Shown in pieces: positions 1 through 6,096 of a stretch of 12,315 nucleotides of DNA. The translations under genes and the position numbers were made by a program. The notes under the pieces are model-generated. The model had not been told where the DNA came from. It did no database searches and saw nothing but the letters and a program-made list of their open reading frames with translations. Source of the stretch: Mailhella sp. (GTDB taxonomy: Bacteria > Desulfobacterota > Desulfovibrionia > Desulfovibrionales > Desulfovibrionaceae); contig JAFQPD010000016.1 in the NCBI GenBank assembly GCA_017411945.1, positions 1 to 12,315 of the forward strand, given 5' to 3'. The first letter of the stretch is position 1, and every line of letters begins with the position of its first letter.

Positions 1-789
1 GACGAAGACGCCCTCGGCGATATGGACTTCAAGATCGCCGGTACCGCCGAAGGCATCAGTGCCATCCAGATGGACATCAAAATCAACGGTCTGCCCACCG
101 AAGTCATGGCTCGCGCCATGGAACAGGCTCGCGTGGCCCGTCTGCACATCCTCGGTGTCATGGCCGAAGCCCTTCCCGAAGTTCGTTCCGAACTCTCTCC
201 CTACGCTCCTCAGCATGAAGAAGTGTTCGTGAACCCCGAAATCATCCGTATGATCATCGGCCCCGGCGGCAAGAACATCAAGGCCATCACTTCTGCTACC
301 GGCGCTGCCATCGACATCGAAGATTCCGGCCGTATCACCATCTTCGCTCCCACCCAGCAGTCCATGCAGGCTGCCAAGGAAATGGTGCTCTACTACGACC
401 AGCGCGCTGAACTCGGCAAGAACTACAACGGCAAGGTCAAGCGTATCCTCGAAATCGGCGCCATCGTCGAGATCCTGCCCAACCTCGAAGCCCTCGTGCA
501 CATCTCCCAGCTCGACACCAACCGCGTCGAGAAGACCGAAGATGTGGCCCACCTCGGCGAAGACATGATGGTCAAGGTCATCGAGATCAACGGCGACCGC
601 ATCCGCGCTTCCCGCAAGGCCTGCATCCTTGAAGCCCAGGGCATCGAATGGAACCCTGAAGACACCGCCCGCCCCGCTCCCCGTCGCGAACCCCGCGAAC
701 CCCGTGAAGGCGGCGACCGCGACCGCCGCAACGAACGCCGCGGCGAGCGCCGTGACCGTGGCGACCGCCCCCGCCGCCGTGAAGACTAA
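1..789 (+). CDS. pnp: Polyribonucleotide nucleotidyltransferase (PNPase), 3' part
   Basis: PNPase degrades RNA 3' to 5' by phosphorolysis in the cytoplasm, usually as a trimer and often with an RNA helicase or RNase E. The reading frame is open from base 1, so the N-terminal two thirds lie outside the window; 262 codons are present. The first codons hold the end of the second RNase PH domain. Asp at codons 3 and 9 and Lys at codon 11 (within LGDMDFKIAGT) align with E. coli D486, D492 and K494. A KH domain with the GPGG loop lies at codons 87-90 and an S1 domain at about 145-207. The last 40 or so codons form an Arg/Asp/Glu-rich, probably disordered tail with REPREPRE-like repeats. The gene converges with ebfC. 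The next hairpin lacks a U-tract on this strand, so its own transcription stop is unclear. The identification is secure. Confidence 0.97.
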   Translation, partial: DEDALGDMDFKIAGTAEGISAIQMDIKINGLPTEVMARAMEQARVARLHILGVMAEALPEVRSELSPYAPQHEEVFVNPEIIRMIIGPGGKNIKAITSATGAAIDIEDSGRITIFAPTQQSMQAAKEMVLYYDQRAELGKNYNGKVKRILEIGAIVEILPNLEALVHISQLDTNRVEKTEDVAHLGEDMMVKVIEINGDRIRASRKACILEAQGIEWNPEDTARPAPRREPREPREGGDRDRRNERRGERRDRGDRPRRRED

Positions 790-792
790 GAG

Positions 793-821
793 AAAAATGT
801 GGGGGAGATGATCTCCCCCAC
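793..821 (-). terminator. Intrinsic terminator of the dnaX-ebfC operon (hairpin shared with the pnp end)
   Basis: A perfect 10-bp inverted repeat (GTGGGGGAGA / TCTCCCCCAC, bases 799-821) closes a 3-nt loop. Read on the minus strand it is followed by ATTTTTCTC, a short U-tract, so it fits rho-independent termination downstream of ebfC. Read on the plus strand it is followed by GCCCCCATC. It would therefore stabilise the pnp 3' end but is a poor classical terminator for pnp. Confidence 0.75.
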
Positions 822-834
822 GCCCCCATCATCA

Positions 835-877
835 AGAAGGGCGCGTCTCAGAACCTCGTTCAGAGAAGCGGCCTTCT
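835..877. repeat. Imperfect nested hairpin between pnp and ebfC
   Basis: An outer 6-bp inverted repeat (AGAAGG at 835-840, CCTTCT at 872-877) encloses an inner near-perfect one (TCTCaGAAC at 846-854, GTTCaGAGA at 858-866, one mismatch, loop CTC). No U-tract follows on either strand. It may be a 3'-UTR structure that protects the convergent transcripts, or chance. No gene is visible in 790-899. Confidence 0.35.
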
Positions 878-899
878 GCGTATGCGTGAGTGTGCAGGA

Positions 900-1211
900 T
901 TAGAACATGCCGGGAATGCGGATGCCGCCGGAGATATTGGCCATTTCGCGTTCAAGGTTGGCACGGCCGATGCGCACGGCCTCGTTCACGGCGGTCATAA
1001 CGAGATCCTGCAGCATTTCGTTGTCGCCGGATTCCATGACGGCCTTGTCGATGACGATGGACTTCATTTCCTGACGGCCGTTCATCACGACCTTGACCAT
1101 GCCGCCGCCGGCGGAAGCTTCCACGTCCTTTTCAGCCATTTCCTGCTGGAGACGGGCGATCTTGTTCTGCATCACCTGAGCCTGACGGAGCAGGTCGTTC
1201 ATATTCTTCAT
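900..1211 (-). CDS. ebfC: YbaB/EbfC family nucleoid-associated DNA-binding protein
   Basis: This is a 103-residue protein of the YbaB/EbfC family: small dimeric proteins that bind DNA and the nucleoid and are almost always encoded next to dnaX. The length matches the family (about 100-110). The N-terminal helix (residues 1-30, MNDLLRQAQVMQNKI...LQQEM) is followed by the typical Gly-rich turn SAGGGMV at 33-39 and a strand resembling VVMNGRQEMKSIVID. The C-terminal helical part is followed by GGIRIPGMF. The chosen ATG has a good Shine-Dalgarno (AAGGAG, about 5 nt upstream); a second Met at residue 4 is possible. The gene starts 40 bp after the dnaX stop on the same strand, so it is very likely the second and last gene of the operon. 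recR, a frequent third member, is not here. The exact cellular role of this family is only partly understood. Confidence 0.93.
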   Translation of the reverse strand: MKNMNDLLRQAQVMQNKIARLQQEMAEKDVEASAGGGMVKVVMNGRQEMKSIVIDKAVMESGDNEMLQDLVMTAVNEAVRIGRANLEREMANISGGIRIPGMF

Positions 1212-1251
1212 GGTTTTCTCCTTAGAGTGGCGCGAGGCCCTTGTTTACGAG

Positions 1252-3273
1252 TTATCGGCTGGGCGTACAGCGCACCAGCATGGCATCGAAAGCTTCCTGC
1301 AGATGCTTCACCACAGGGTGCTGACTCATTTCTTCTCTTATCTCAGCCTCGGTACGCACTATCTTCTGCGGGGCGCGGAACACAGGCTGGAGCGGCCTGC
1401 CTGCCCACTTGGCTGCAAGAGCTTCCAAGGCTCGGAGCTTTTCCGGCCTCTGCATCTGCTGCCCCACGACCTGAGAGAAAGGAAGGAGCACGAGCCAGTT
1501 CCCGCGCACTTCGCCTGAAAGCTGGCGAAGCATGGGAATGGGGATATCGGCATTTCCCTCGCAGGAAGCGAGGAAGGCAGGCCATGCCAGAGAAGCATCC
1601 ACGGGAATATTTTTCCAATCGGCAGCCTCACGGCGCGGCGCGCCCTGAGTTTCAGCAGTTTTTCCCTTGTCCGTCAAGGAGTTCTGAGGAAAAGCCGGCT
1701 TCTGCATCGGCGGTACGAAAGCTCGCTGCTCCTGCACCTCAGCCTTTTTCGGTGGCTGGAACATCTGGGCCGGACGCTTGAACTCAGGGGCAGGAGCAGA
1801 GCTGCGGTTCGGCGCGACTGGAGGAACGAAAGCACGCTGTGCCTGAGGACGGGGCTGGACGGCAGGCCGGGGAGCAGGGCTCACAAAAGCCGGTTCCGGG
1901 ATGCCGTCATCTTCGAAAGGGCGGAAGGCGTCCTGCTCATAGGCGTCCACGGGTATATCTTCCATGGGCGGCTCCTCTCCGAAATCCGCTGAAGGCGCCG
2001 CCGGGTGCGGCGCAGGAGCCTGAGGCGCGAACGAGGCAGTTCGCTGGACAGGCTGACGTGCGGGAGCCGCAGGTGGGACAGGCGTGGGAGCAGAGGCGGG
2101 AGCCGAAGCAGATGCAGGACGAGCTTCGCCGGAAACAGTCTTGCCCCCAAGCTCCTCCACGGGGAGCAGGCGAGGCAGCATGGCAAGGTTCAGGAGCAGG
2201 AGCTCAAGGCCGGCGGAAGGCTCAAGGCTGGTGAGTATGCGCCGCTGGGAGTCCAGCGTCATCTGCCACGCGGCATGGATATAGGTCAGCGTGAACTGGG
2301 ACGCCATGTCGGCAAGGCGTTCTCGCTCGCTCTGCGGCAGGTCGAGTTCCTGAGCGGCATCGCGCCCGGCCTGCTTGATAAGGAAAAGGTCGCGCCAGAG
2401 GCTTCCCAGTTCGCGCAGGAAGAAGCCCATGTCCGCCCCCTGAGCCAGAAGTTCACGCACGAGGACTGTGATGCCCGTGGTGTCGTGCGTGGCAAGAGCG
2501 GAGAGCAGGCGGTCCATGACTTCCTGGCCAGCCAGTCCGAGAACTTCGCGGGCCATGCGTGCAGTGAGAGCCTCGCCGGGCGCACAGCCCAGAGCCAGCA
2601 CCTGGCCGAGCAGGCTCATGGAATCGCGCACGGAACCAGCCGCACGGCGGGCGATGAGATGGGCCGCCTCCTGTTCGAAGGGGCGTCCTTCGCGGTCGAG
2701 GATATTGCTGATATGCGCTTCCAGCGTGGCTTCGGGGATCTGGCGGAACACGAAATGCTGGCAACGGCTCACGATAGTCACCGGGAACTTATGCTGTTCC
2801 GTGGTGGCGAGGATGAAGGTAACCCGCGCCGGAGGCTCTTCCAGAGTCTTGAGCAGGGCGTTGAAGGCTTCCTTGGTGAGCATGTGCGCTTCGTCTATGA
2901 TGAAGACCTTGTAGCGGCCTTCAAGGGGAGCATAGCCCACAGCGTCGCGCAGGCGGCGTATGTCGTCGATGCCTCGGTTGGAAGCTCCGTCTATCTCCAC
3001 CACGTCCACAAAAGAGCCCTGCGTGATGCGGCGGCAAGCCTCGCACTGGTTGCAGGGTTCGCCCGTGGGAGCGTGCTCGCAGTTCAGAGCCTTGGCGAAG
3101 ATGCGGGCGATGGTGGTCTTGCCCACGCCGCGCGTACCGCTGAGCAGGTAGGCCGGGGCCACACGGTCTTCACGGGCGGCTCGGGAAAGGATGGACTTCA
3201 CCATGTCCTGCCCGACCACTTCGGCGAATGTCTGCGGGCGGTAAAGAGCCGCCAGAGATGCGTTTGCTGCCAT
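1252..3273 (-). CDS. dnaX: DNA polymerase III subunits gamma/tau
   Basis: DnaX is the ATPase of the clamp loader, which opens and loads the sliding clamp and, as tau, couples polymerase and helicase at the fork. The 673-residue protein has Walker A GTRGVGKT (46-53), a four-cysteine zinc module (C65, C74, C77, C80), Walker B IIDEAH (125-130), sensor-1 LATTE (155-159) and the SRC motif with the arginine finger (169-171). The AAA+ lid and collar domain runs to about residue 375. A long Pro/Ala-rich linker (about 385-560) precedes a C-terminal tau-type domain (about 560-673). The length is close to E. coli tau (643). The start ATG has a weak Shine-Dalgarno (GGA, 6 nt upstream) and lies about 42 nt downstream of the predicted transcription start. 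The gene is first in an operon with ebfC and divergent from serS. A weak candidate frameshift site at codons 509-510 could give a shorter gamma-like form. Confidence 0.97.
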   Translation of the reverse strand: MAANASLAALYRPQTFAEVVGQDMVKSILSRAAREDRVAPAYLLSGTRGVGKTTIARIFAKALNCEHAPTGEPCNQCEACRRITQGSFVDVVEIDGASNRGIDDIRRLRDAVGYAPLEGRYKVFIIDEAHMLTKEAFNALLKTLEEPPARVTFILATTEQHKFPVTIVSRCQHFVFRQIPEATLEAHISNILDREGRPFEQEAAHLIARRAAGSVRDSMSLLGQVLALGCAPGEALTARMAREVLGLAGQEVMDRLLSALATHDTTGITVLVRELLAQGADMGFFLRELGSLWRDLFLIKQAGRDAAQELDLPQSERERLADMASQFTLTYIHAAWQMTLDSQRRILTSLEPSAGLELLLLNLAMLPRLLPVEELGGKTVSGEARPASASAPASAPTPVPPAAPARQPVQRTASFAPQAPAPHPAAPSADFGEEPPMEDIPVDAYEQDAFRPFEDDGIPEPAFVSPAPRPAVQPRPQAQRAFVPPVAPNRSSAPAPEFKRPAQMFQPPKKAEVQEQRAFVPPMQKPAFPQNSLTDKGKTAETQGAPRREAADWKNIPVDASLAWPAFLASCEGNADIPIPMLRQLSGEVRGNWLVLLPFSQVVGQQMQRPEKLRALEALAAKWAGRPLQPVFRAPQKIVRTEAEIREEMSQHPVVKHLQEAFDAMLVRCTPSR
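1744..1750 (-). other. Candidate -1 frameshift heptamer in dnaX (G AAA AAG)
   Basis: Codons 509-510 of dnaX read AAA AAG after CCG, giving G_AAA_AAG in the correct phase. A -1 slip would read GGC then TGA, ending after about 511 residues. That is past the ATPase and collar domains and inside the Pro-rich linker, as in E. coli gamma. The heptamer is weaker than the E. coli A_AAA_AAG. I see no upstream SD-like stimulator and only a weak downstream stem (GCTG/CAGC). Speculative. Confidence 0.2.
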
Positions 3274-3321
3274 AGGATATCCAGTGCGCCCAGCGCGTTC
3301 AGTTCAAAAAAATCGCAGAAA

Positions 3322-3350
3322 AGTTTACGTGCTGAGCCTCTTGCGGTCAA
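3322..3350 (-). promoter_or_regulatory. Sigma70-like promoter for dnaX-ebfC
   Basis: On the minus strand TTGACC (3345-3350) and TAAACT (3322-3327) are separated by exactly 17 bp. The -35 matches 5 of 6 consensus bases. The -10 matches 4 of 6, including the key first, second and last positions. The predicted start is near 3315, giving a leader of about 42 nt. The position upstream of dnaX and the near-identical promoter facing the other way support it. Confidence 0.65.
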
Positions 3351-3368
3351 GGGGAAGGAACCTTGCCC
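3351..3368. promoter_or_regulatory. Operator-like dyad between the dnaX and serS promoters
   Basis: The 18-bp sequence GGGGAAGGAACCTTGCCC is symmetric about its central AA with one mismatched pair (GGGgAAGG/CCTTgCCC), giving 7 matched base pairs per half. It abuts the dnaX -35 box and lies 21 bp from the serS -35 box. A dimeric regulator bound here could contact both promoters. No regulator is identifiable from the window. Confidence 0.35.
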
Positions 3369-3389
3369 ACATACAGGGACACCAGAACA

Positions 3390-3418
3390 TTGACGCCCCG
3401 GCTCTCTCAGGCTAAACT
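3390..3418 (+). promoter_or_regulatory. Sigma70-like promoter for serS
   Basis: TTGACG (3390-3395) and TAAACT (3413-3418) are 17 bp apart, and the -10 is the same as in the divergent dnaX promoter. The predicted start is near 3425, which gives a leader of about 58 nt to the ATG at 3483. It rules out start codons upstream of about 3425. Confidence 0.65.
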
Positions 3419-3469
3419 GCTAGCCTCTTTTGAAGTTCCGGCGCAAGCCAGACCATATCTTGCAGAATT

Positions 3470-3474
3470 AAGGA
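3470..3474 (+). promoter_or_regulatory. Ribosome binding site fixing the serS start
   Basis: AAGGA, extending to AAGGAAG, lies 8 nt before the ATG at 3483. The in-frame ATG at 3363 lies upstream of the promoter and has no comparable site. The site therefore supports the N-terminus MLDLKLLQ, which is also the conserved SerRS start. Confidence 0.8.
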
Positions 3475-3482
3475 AGTATCGC

Positions 3483-4766
3483 ATGCTCGATCTCAAACTG
3501 CTCCAGAAACAGCCCGAAGTGGTGGCCAAGGCCCTTGCCGACCGCCATTCCAACATCTCTGTGGATGAATTCCTCGAACTCGACGCCCGCCGCCGCGCCG
3601 CCCTCACCGAAGTGGAGACTCTCAAGAGCGAACGCAACGCCCGCTCCGGCGAAGTGGCCAAGATGAAGCGCGCCGGTGAAGACGCCTCCGCCCTCGTGGC
3701 CGAACTCGGCCAGCTCTCCGACCGCATCAAGGCCCTTGACGTGGAAGCCAACGAGATCAAGGAGCAGGTGACCCAGTGGATGCTCCGCGTGCCGAACATC
3801 CCCGACGCTTCCGTGCCCGTGGGCGCCGATGAGAACGACAACCCCGAACTGCATCGCTGGGGCACTCCCCGCGAGTTCGATTTCCCCGTGAAGCAGCACT
3901 TCGAAGTGGGCGCCGCCGCCCGCGGACTCGACTTCGAACGCGGCGCCAAGCTCGCCGGTTCCCGCTTCTGCGTGAGCCACGGCGTGTTCGCCCGCCTCGA
4001 ACGCGCCCTCATGAACTTCTACCTCGATACCCAGACTACCGAATTCGGCGCTGTGGAGATCGCTCCTCCCTACATGGTCAACGCCGCTACCATGCAGGGC
4101 ACCGGCCAGCTCCCCAAGTTCGAGGAAGACCTCTTCAAGATGCCCGTGTGGAACTACTACCTCATCCCCACCGCCGAAGTGCCCGTGACCAACCTGCACG
4201 CCGGCGAGATCCTTGAAGAAGACATGCTCCCTCTGCGCTACACTGCCGGCACCCCCTGCTTCCGTTCCGAAGCCGGTTCCGCCGGCAAGGACGTGCGCGG
4301 CCTCATCCGCCAGCATCAGTTCGTGAAGGTAGAGATGGTTCGCTTCGCCCATCCTGAAAAGTCCTGGGACGAACTGGAAAACATGCGCCGCTGTGCAGAG
4401 CTCCTGCTTGAAAAGCTGGAACTGCCCTACCGCACCATCACCCTCTGCACCGGCGACATGGGCTTCGGCTCTGCCAAGACCTATGACGTGGAAGTGTGGC
4501 TCCCCGGCCAGGGCGTGTACCGCGAGATCTCTTCCTGCTCCAACTGTGTGGACTTCCAGGCCCGCCGCGCCAACATACGTTTCCGTCCCAAGGACGGCGG
4601 CAAGCCTGAATTCGTGCATACCCTGAACGGCTCCGGCCTGCCCACCGGCCGTTCTCTCGTGGCCGTTATCGAAAACTACCAGCAGGCTGACGGCACCATC
4701 GTTATCCCCACTGTGCTCCGCCCCTACATGGGCGGCCTCGAAGCCATCACCCCTGACATGGTGTAA
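3483..4766 (+). CDS. serS: Seryl-tRNA synthetase
   Basis: SerRS charges tRNA-Ser (and tRNA-Sec where present) with serine in the cytoplasm as a class II dimer. The 427-residue length matches bacterial SerRS (about 430). Residues 1-105 form the N-terminal antiparallel coiled coil that binds the long variable arm of tRNA-Ser, rich in Leu, Lys, Glu and Ala heptads. The catalytic core follows: the serine-binding TAE loop (230-232), motif 2 with FRSE (260-263) and the flanking GKDVRGLIRQHQF, and motif 3 with GLPTGR (385-390) and the ENYQ end (397-400). The start was chosen from the Shine-Dalgarno, the promoter position and family length. The longer frame from 3363 would add 40 unrelated residues. 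The gene is monocistronic, with its own promoter and terminator. No defects are seen. Confidence 0.97.
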   Translation: MLDLKLLQKQPEVVAKALADRHSNISVDEFLELDARRRAALTEVETLKSERNARSGEVAKMKRAGEDASALVAELGQLSDRIKALDVEANEIKEQVTQWMLRVPNIPDASVPVGADENDNPELHRWGTPREFDFPVKQHFEVGAAARGLDFERGAKLAGSRFCVSHGVFARLERALMNFYLDTQTTEFGAVEIAPPYMVNAATMQGTGQLPKFEEDLFKMPVWNYYLIPTAEVPVTNLHAGEILEEDMLPLRYTAGTPCFRSEAGSAGKDVRGLIRQHQFVKVEMVRFAHPEKSWDELENMRRCAELLLEKLELPYRTITLCTGDMGFGSAKTYDVEVWLPGQGVYREISSCSNCVDFQARRANIRFRPKDGGKPEFVHTLNGSGLPTGRSLVAVIENYQQADGTIVIPTVLRPYMGGLEAITPDMV

Positions 4767-4788
4767 GGCTCAGCATCCCGCATAGCAG

Positions 4789-4821
4789 AGAAGCCCGTAC
4801 CGAAAGGTGCGGGCTTCTTTT
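4789..4821 (+). terminator. Intrinsic terminator of serS
   Basis: A 13-bp stem (AGAAGCCCGtACC pairing with GGTgCGGGCTTCT, one G-U pair) is capped by a GAAA tetraloop at 4802-4805 and runs into TTTT (4818-4821). It starts 23 nt after the serS stop. Read on the minus strand there is no U-tract, so it works for serS rather than for rsgA. Confidence 0.9.
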
Positions 4822-4854
4822 CGCATGATACAGGCCGGGCATGAAAGAACGGCA

Positions 4855-5916
4855 TCAGCGTCGCTTCTTGCCGCCGCTCTTCGTACCGCCCTTGCCGCCA
4901 TACTTTCCAGTCCTGACGTTCTGGCGGAACTTCTCCTGCTTGGCGGCTATGCGGCGCGCCTTCTCGGCGGCCTCTTCGTTCTCGGCCTTCAGCTTGAGGT
5001 AGGATTCCCAGCGTTCTCCGTCCAGCTCGCCGCTCTCAAGGGCGGCGCGCACAGCACAGCCAGGCTCGCCCCTGTGGGTGCAGTCGCTGAAACGGCAGGA
5101 AGCTATCACGGCCTCGACGTCGTCGAAGGTCTGCTCCACGCCGGACTCTGCATCCCACATGCCCAGCTCGCGCATGCCGGGAGTATCGATGACCATAGCC
5201 CCGCCGGGAAGCTCAAAGAGATCGCGGCGCCGCGTGGTGTGGCGGCCCTGGCCGAGTTCGCCCACTTCGCCGACTTCCTGACGCTCCTCGCCCAGCAGGC
5301 AGTTGACCAGCGTGGACTTGCCCACGCCGGAAGAGCCTACGAAAACGACAGTGCTTCCGGCTTCCAGATAGGGAAGGAGCTGGCCGAAGCCGTCCTCTCC
5401 GTAAACGGAAGTCATCACGATGTCGGCATCGCCGGAGACTTCCTTCACCTCGTCCAGAACTTCCGGAACGAAGTCGATAAGGTCTGTCTTGGTGAACACC
5501 ACCACGGGGCGCGCTCCGCTCTCGCGGGCGGCAACGAGGTAGCGTTCGAGGCGGCGCAGGTTGAAGTCGGCGTTCATGCTCACGCAGAGGAACACCGTAT
5601 CGATATTGGCGGCTACGGCCTGTTCCTTGCGGCCGTCGGCGGCCTGACGAAGGAACAGGGTCTTGCGCGGAAGTATGGCATGGATGACCACGGTATCCGG
5701 GTCTGAAAGGTCGGCCATCACATAGTCGCCCACGGCAGGGAAGGCGGAAGGGCTCCGGGATTCGAACTGGAACTTGCCGGAAACGCTGGCGTTCATGCTC
5801 CCCTCAGCCGTCTGGATGCGATACATCCCCCGTTCCTGGGAGATGATGCGGGCCGGAGTCAGTCCAGGATGGAGAGAAGCCATAGCTTCCCAATAGGCCG
5901 TAAGATGCAGGCTCAT
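4855..5916 (-). CDS. rsgA: Ribosome small-subunit-dependent GTPase RsgA (YjeQ)
   Basis: RsgA is a circularly permuted GTPase that checks late maturation of the 30S ribosomal subunit. In the 353-residue protein an N-terminal OB-fold region (about 15-95) is followed by the permuted motif order. G4 TKTD (142-145) comes first, then G1 GSSGVGKST (194-202), G2 GRHTT (about 224-228) and G3 DTPG (244-247). The C-terminal zinc knuckle uses C274, C279, H281 and C287, and the tail is Lys/Arg/Gly-rich. Length is close to E. coli RsgA (350). I chose the ATG at 5916 because a GAGG site sits 7 nt upstream; the frame can also open at a TTG at 5922, which that site would not serve. The gene is monocistronic, convergent with serS and divergent from the aminotransferase gene. 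No terminator for it is obvious. Confidence 0.96.
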   Translation of the reverse strand: MSLHLTAYWEAMASLHPGLTPARIISQERGMYRIQTAEGSMNASVSGKFQFESRSPSAFPAVGDYVMADLSDPDTVVIHAILPRKTLFLRQAADGRKEQAVAANIDTVFLCVSMNADFNLRRLERYLVAARESGARPVVVFTKTDLIDFVPEVLDEVKEVSGDADIVMTSVYGEDGFGQLLPYLEAGSTVVFVGSSGVGKSTLVNCLLGEERQEVGEVGELGQGRHTTRRRDLFELPGGAMVIDTPGMRELGMWDAESGVEQTFDDVEAVIASCRFSDCTHRGEPGCAVRAALESGELDGERWESYLKLKAENEEAAEKARRIAAKQEKFRQNVRTGKYGGKGGTKSGGKKRR

Positions 5917-5923
5917 ACGCAAA

Positions 5924-5927
5924 CCTC
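5924..5927 (-). promoter_or_regulatory. Ribosome binding site fixing the rsgA start
   Basis: On the minus strand GAGG lies 7 nt before the ATG at 5916. The competing in-frame TTG at 5922-5920 lies only 1 nt from it and cannot use it. Confidence 0.7.
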
Positions 5928-5934
5928 ATAGAAT

Positions 5935-5966
5935 GATGCTTCTCAAGCTGTAAGCTGATGAGCATC
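5935..5966. repeat. Imperfect dyad and AAGCTG direct repeats upstream of rsgA
   Basis: GATGCT (5935-5940) and AGCATC (5961-5966) form inverted arms around two AGCT tetramers (5946-5949, 5953-5956). The same bases contain the direct repeat AAGCTG at 5945-5950 and 5952-5957. AAGCTGT recurs at 6028-6034, just after the -35-like box of the aminotransferase gene. The dyad covers the candidate rsgA -10 region. It could be an operator or a hairpin; no binding protein can be named. Confidence 0.3.
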
Positions 5967-5975
5967 GACCGTCAA
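5947..5975 (-). promoter_or_regulatory. Candidate promoter for rsgA
   Basis: On the minus strand TTGACG (5970-5975, 5 of 6 consensus) is followed after 17 bp by TACAGC (5947-5952, only 3 of 6). The strong -35 and the spacing are the main support. The start would be near 5940, giving a leader of about 24 nt. Confidence 0.4.
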
Positions 5976-6021
5976 TAGACCTCCCGAAAACCGCCGGCTC
6001 CAAAACAGCGCAGAGTGCCGC

Positions 6022-6050
6022 TTGACTAAGCTGTCGACATTGCTCATGCT
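6022..6050 (+). promoter_or_regulatory. Candidate promoter for the aminotransferase gene
   Basis: TTGACT (6022-6027) is separated by 17 bp from CATGCT (6045-6050), a weak -10. If correct, transcription starts near 6057 with a leader of about 40 nt. This also argues against translation beginning at the in-frame TTG at 6022. Confidence 0.35.
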
Positions 6051-6085
6051 CCGCCTATCACACAAGGCGCTCGCCCAAGAGCCGC

Positions 6086-6090
6086 AGGAG
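6086..6090 (+). promoter_or_regulatory. Ribosome binding site fixing the aminotransferase start
   Basis: AGGAG lies 6 nt before the ATG at 6097. The in-frame upstream starts, TTG at 6022 and ATG at 6046, have no comparable site. Confidence 0.8.
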
Positions 6091-6096
6091 CAAGTT

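Noticed and set aside
1608..1668. Other A5 runs in dnaX as frameshift sites
   Set aside because: One run reads GGA AAA ACT, out of phase for a tandem -1 slip. The other reads G AAA AAT, whose -1 frame does not stop at once.
2005..3393. 462-codon plus-strand frame opposite dnaX
   Set aside because: It covers the dnaX start and promoter region; shadow frame without family features.
3363..3482. 40-residue N-terminal extension of SerRS from an ATG at 3363
   Set aside because: It lies upstream of the predicted promoter, lacks a Shine-Dalgarno, and does not resemble SerRS, which begins MLDLKLL.
3468..4619. 383-codon minus-strand frame opposite serS
   Set aside because: Antisense shadow of a confidently identified gene; low-complexity His/Gly/Val/Glu composition and no domain.
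6022..6096. 25-residue extension of the aminotransferase from TTG at 6022
   Set aside because: The TTG is part of the -35-like TTGACT, and a strong AGGAG sits ahead of the ATG at 6097.
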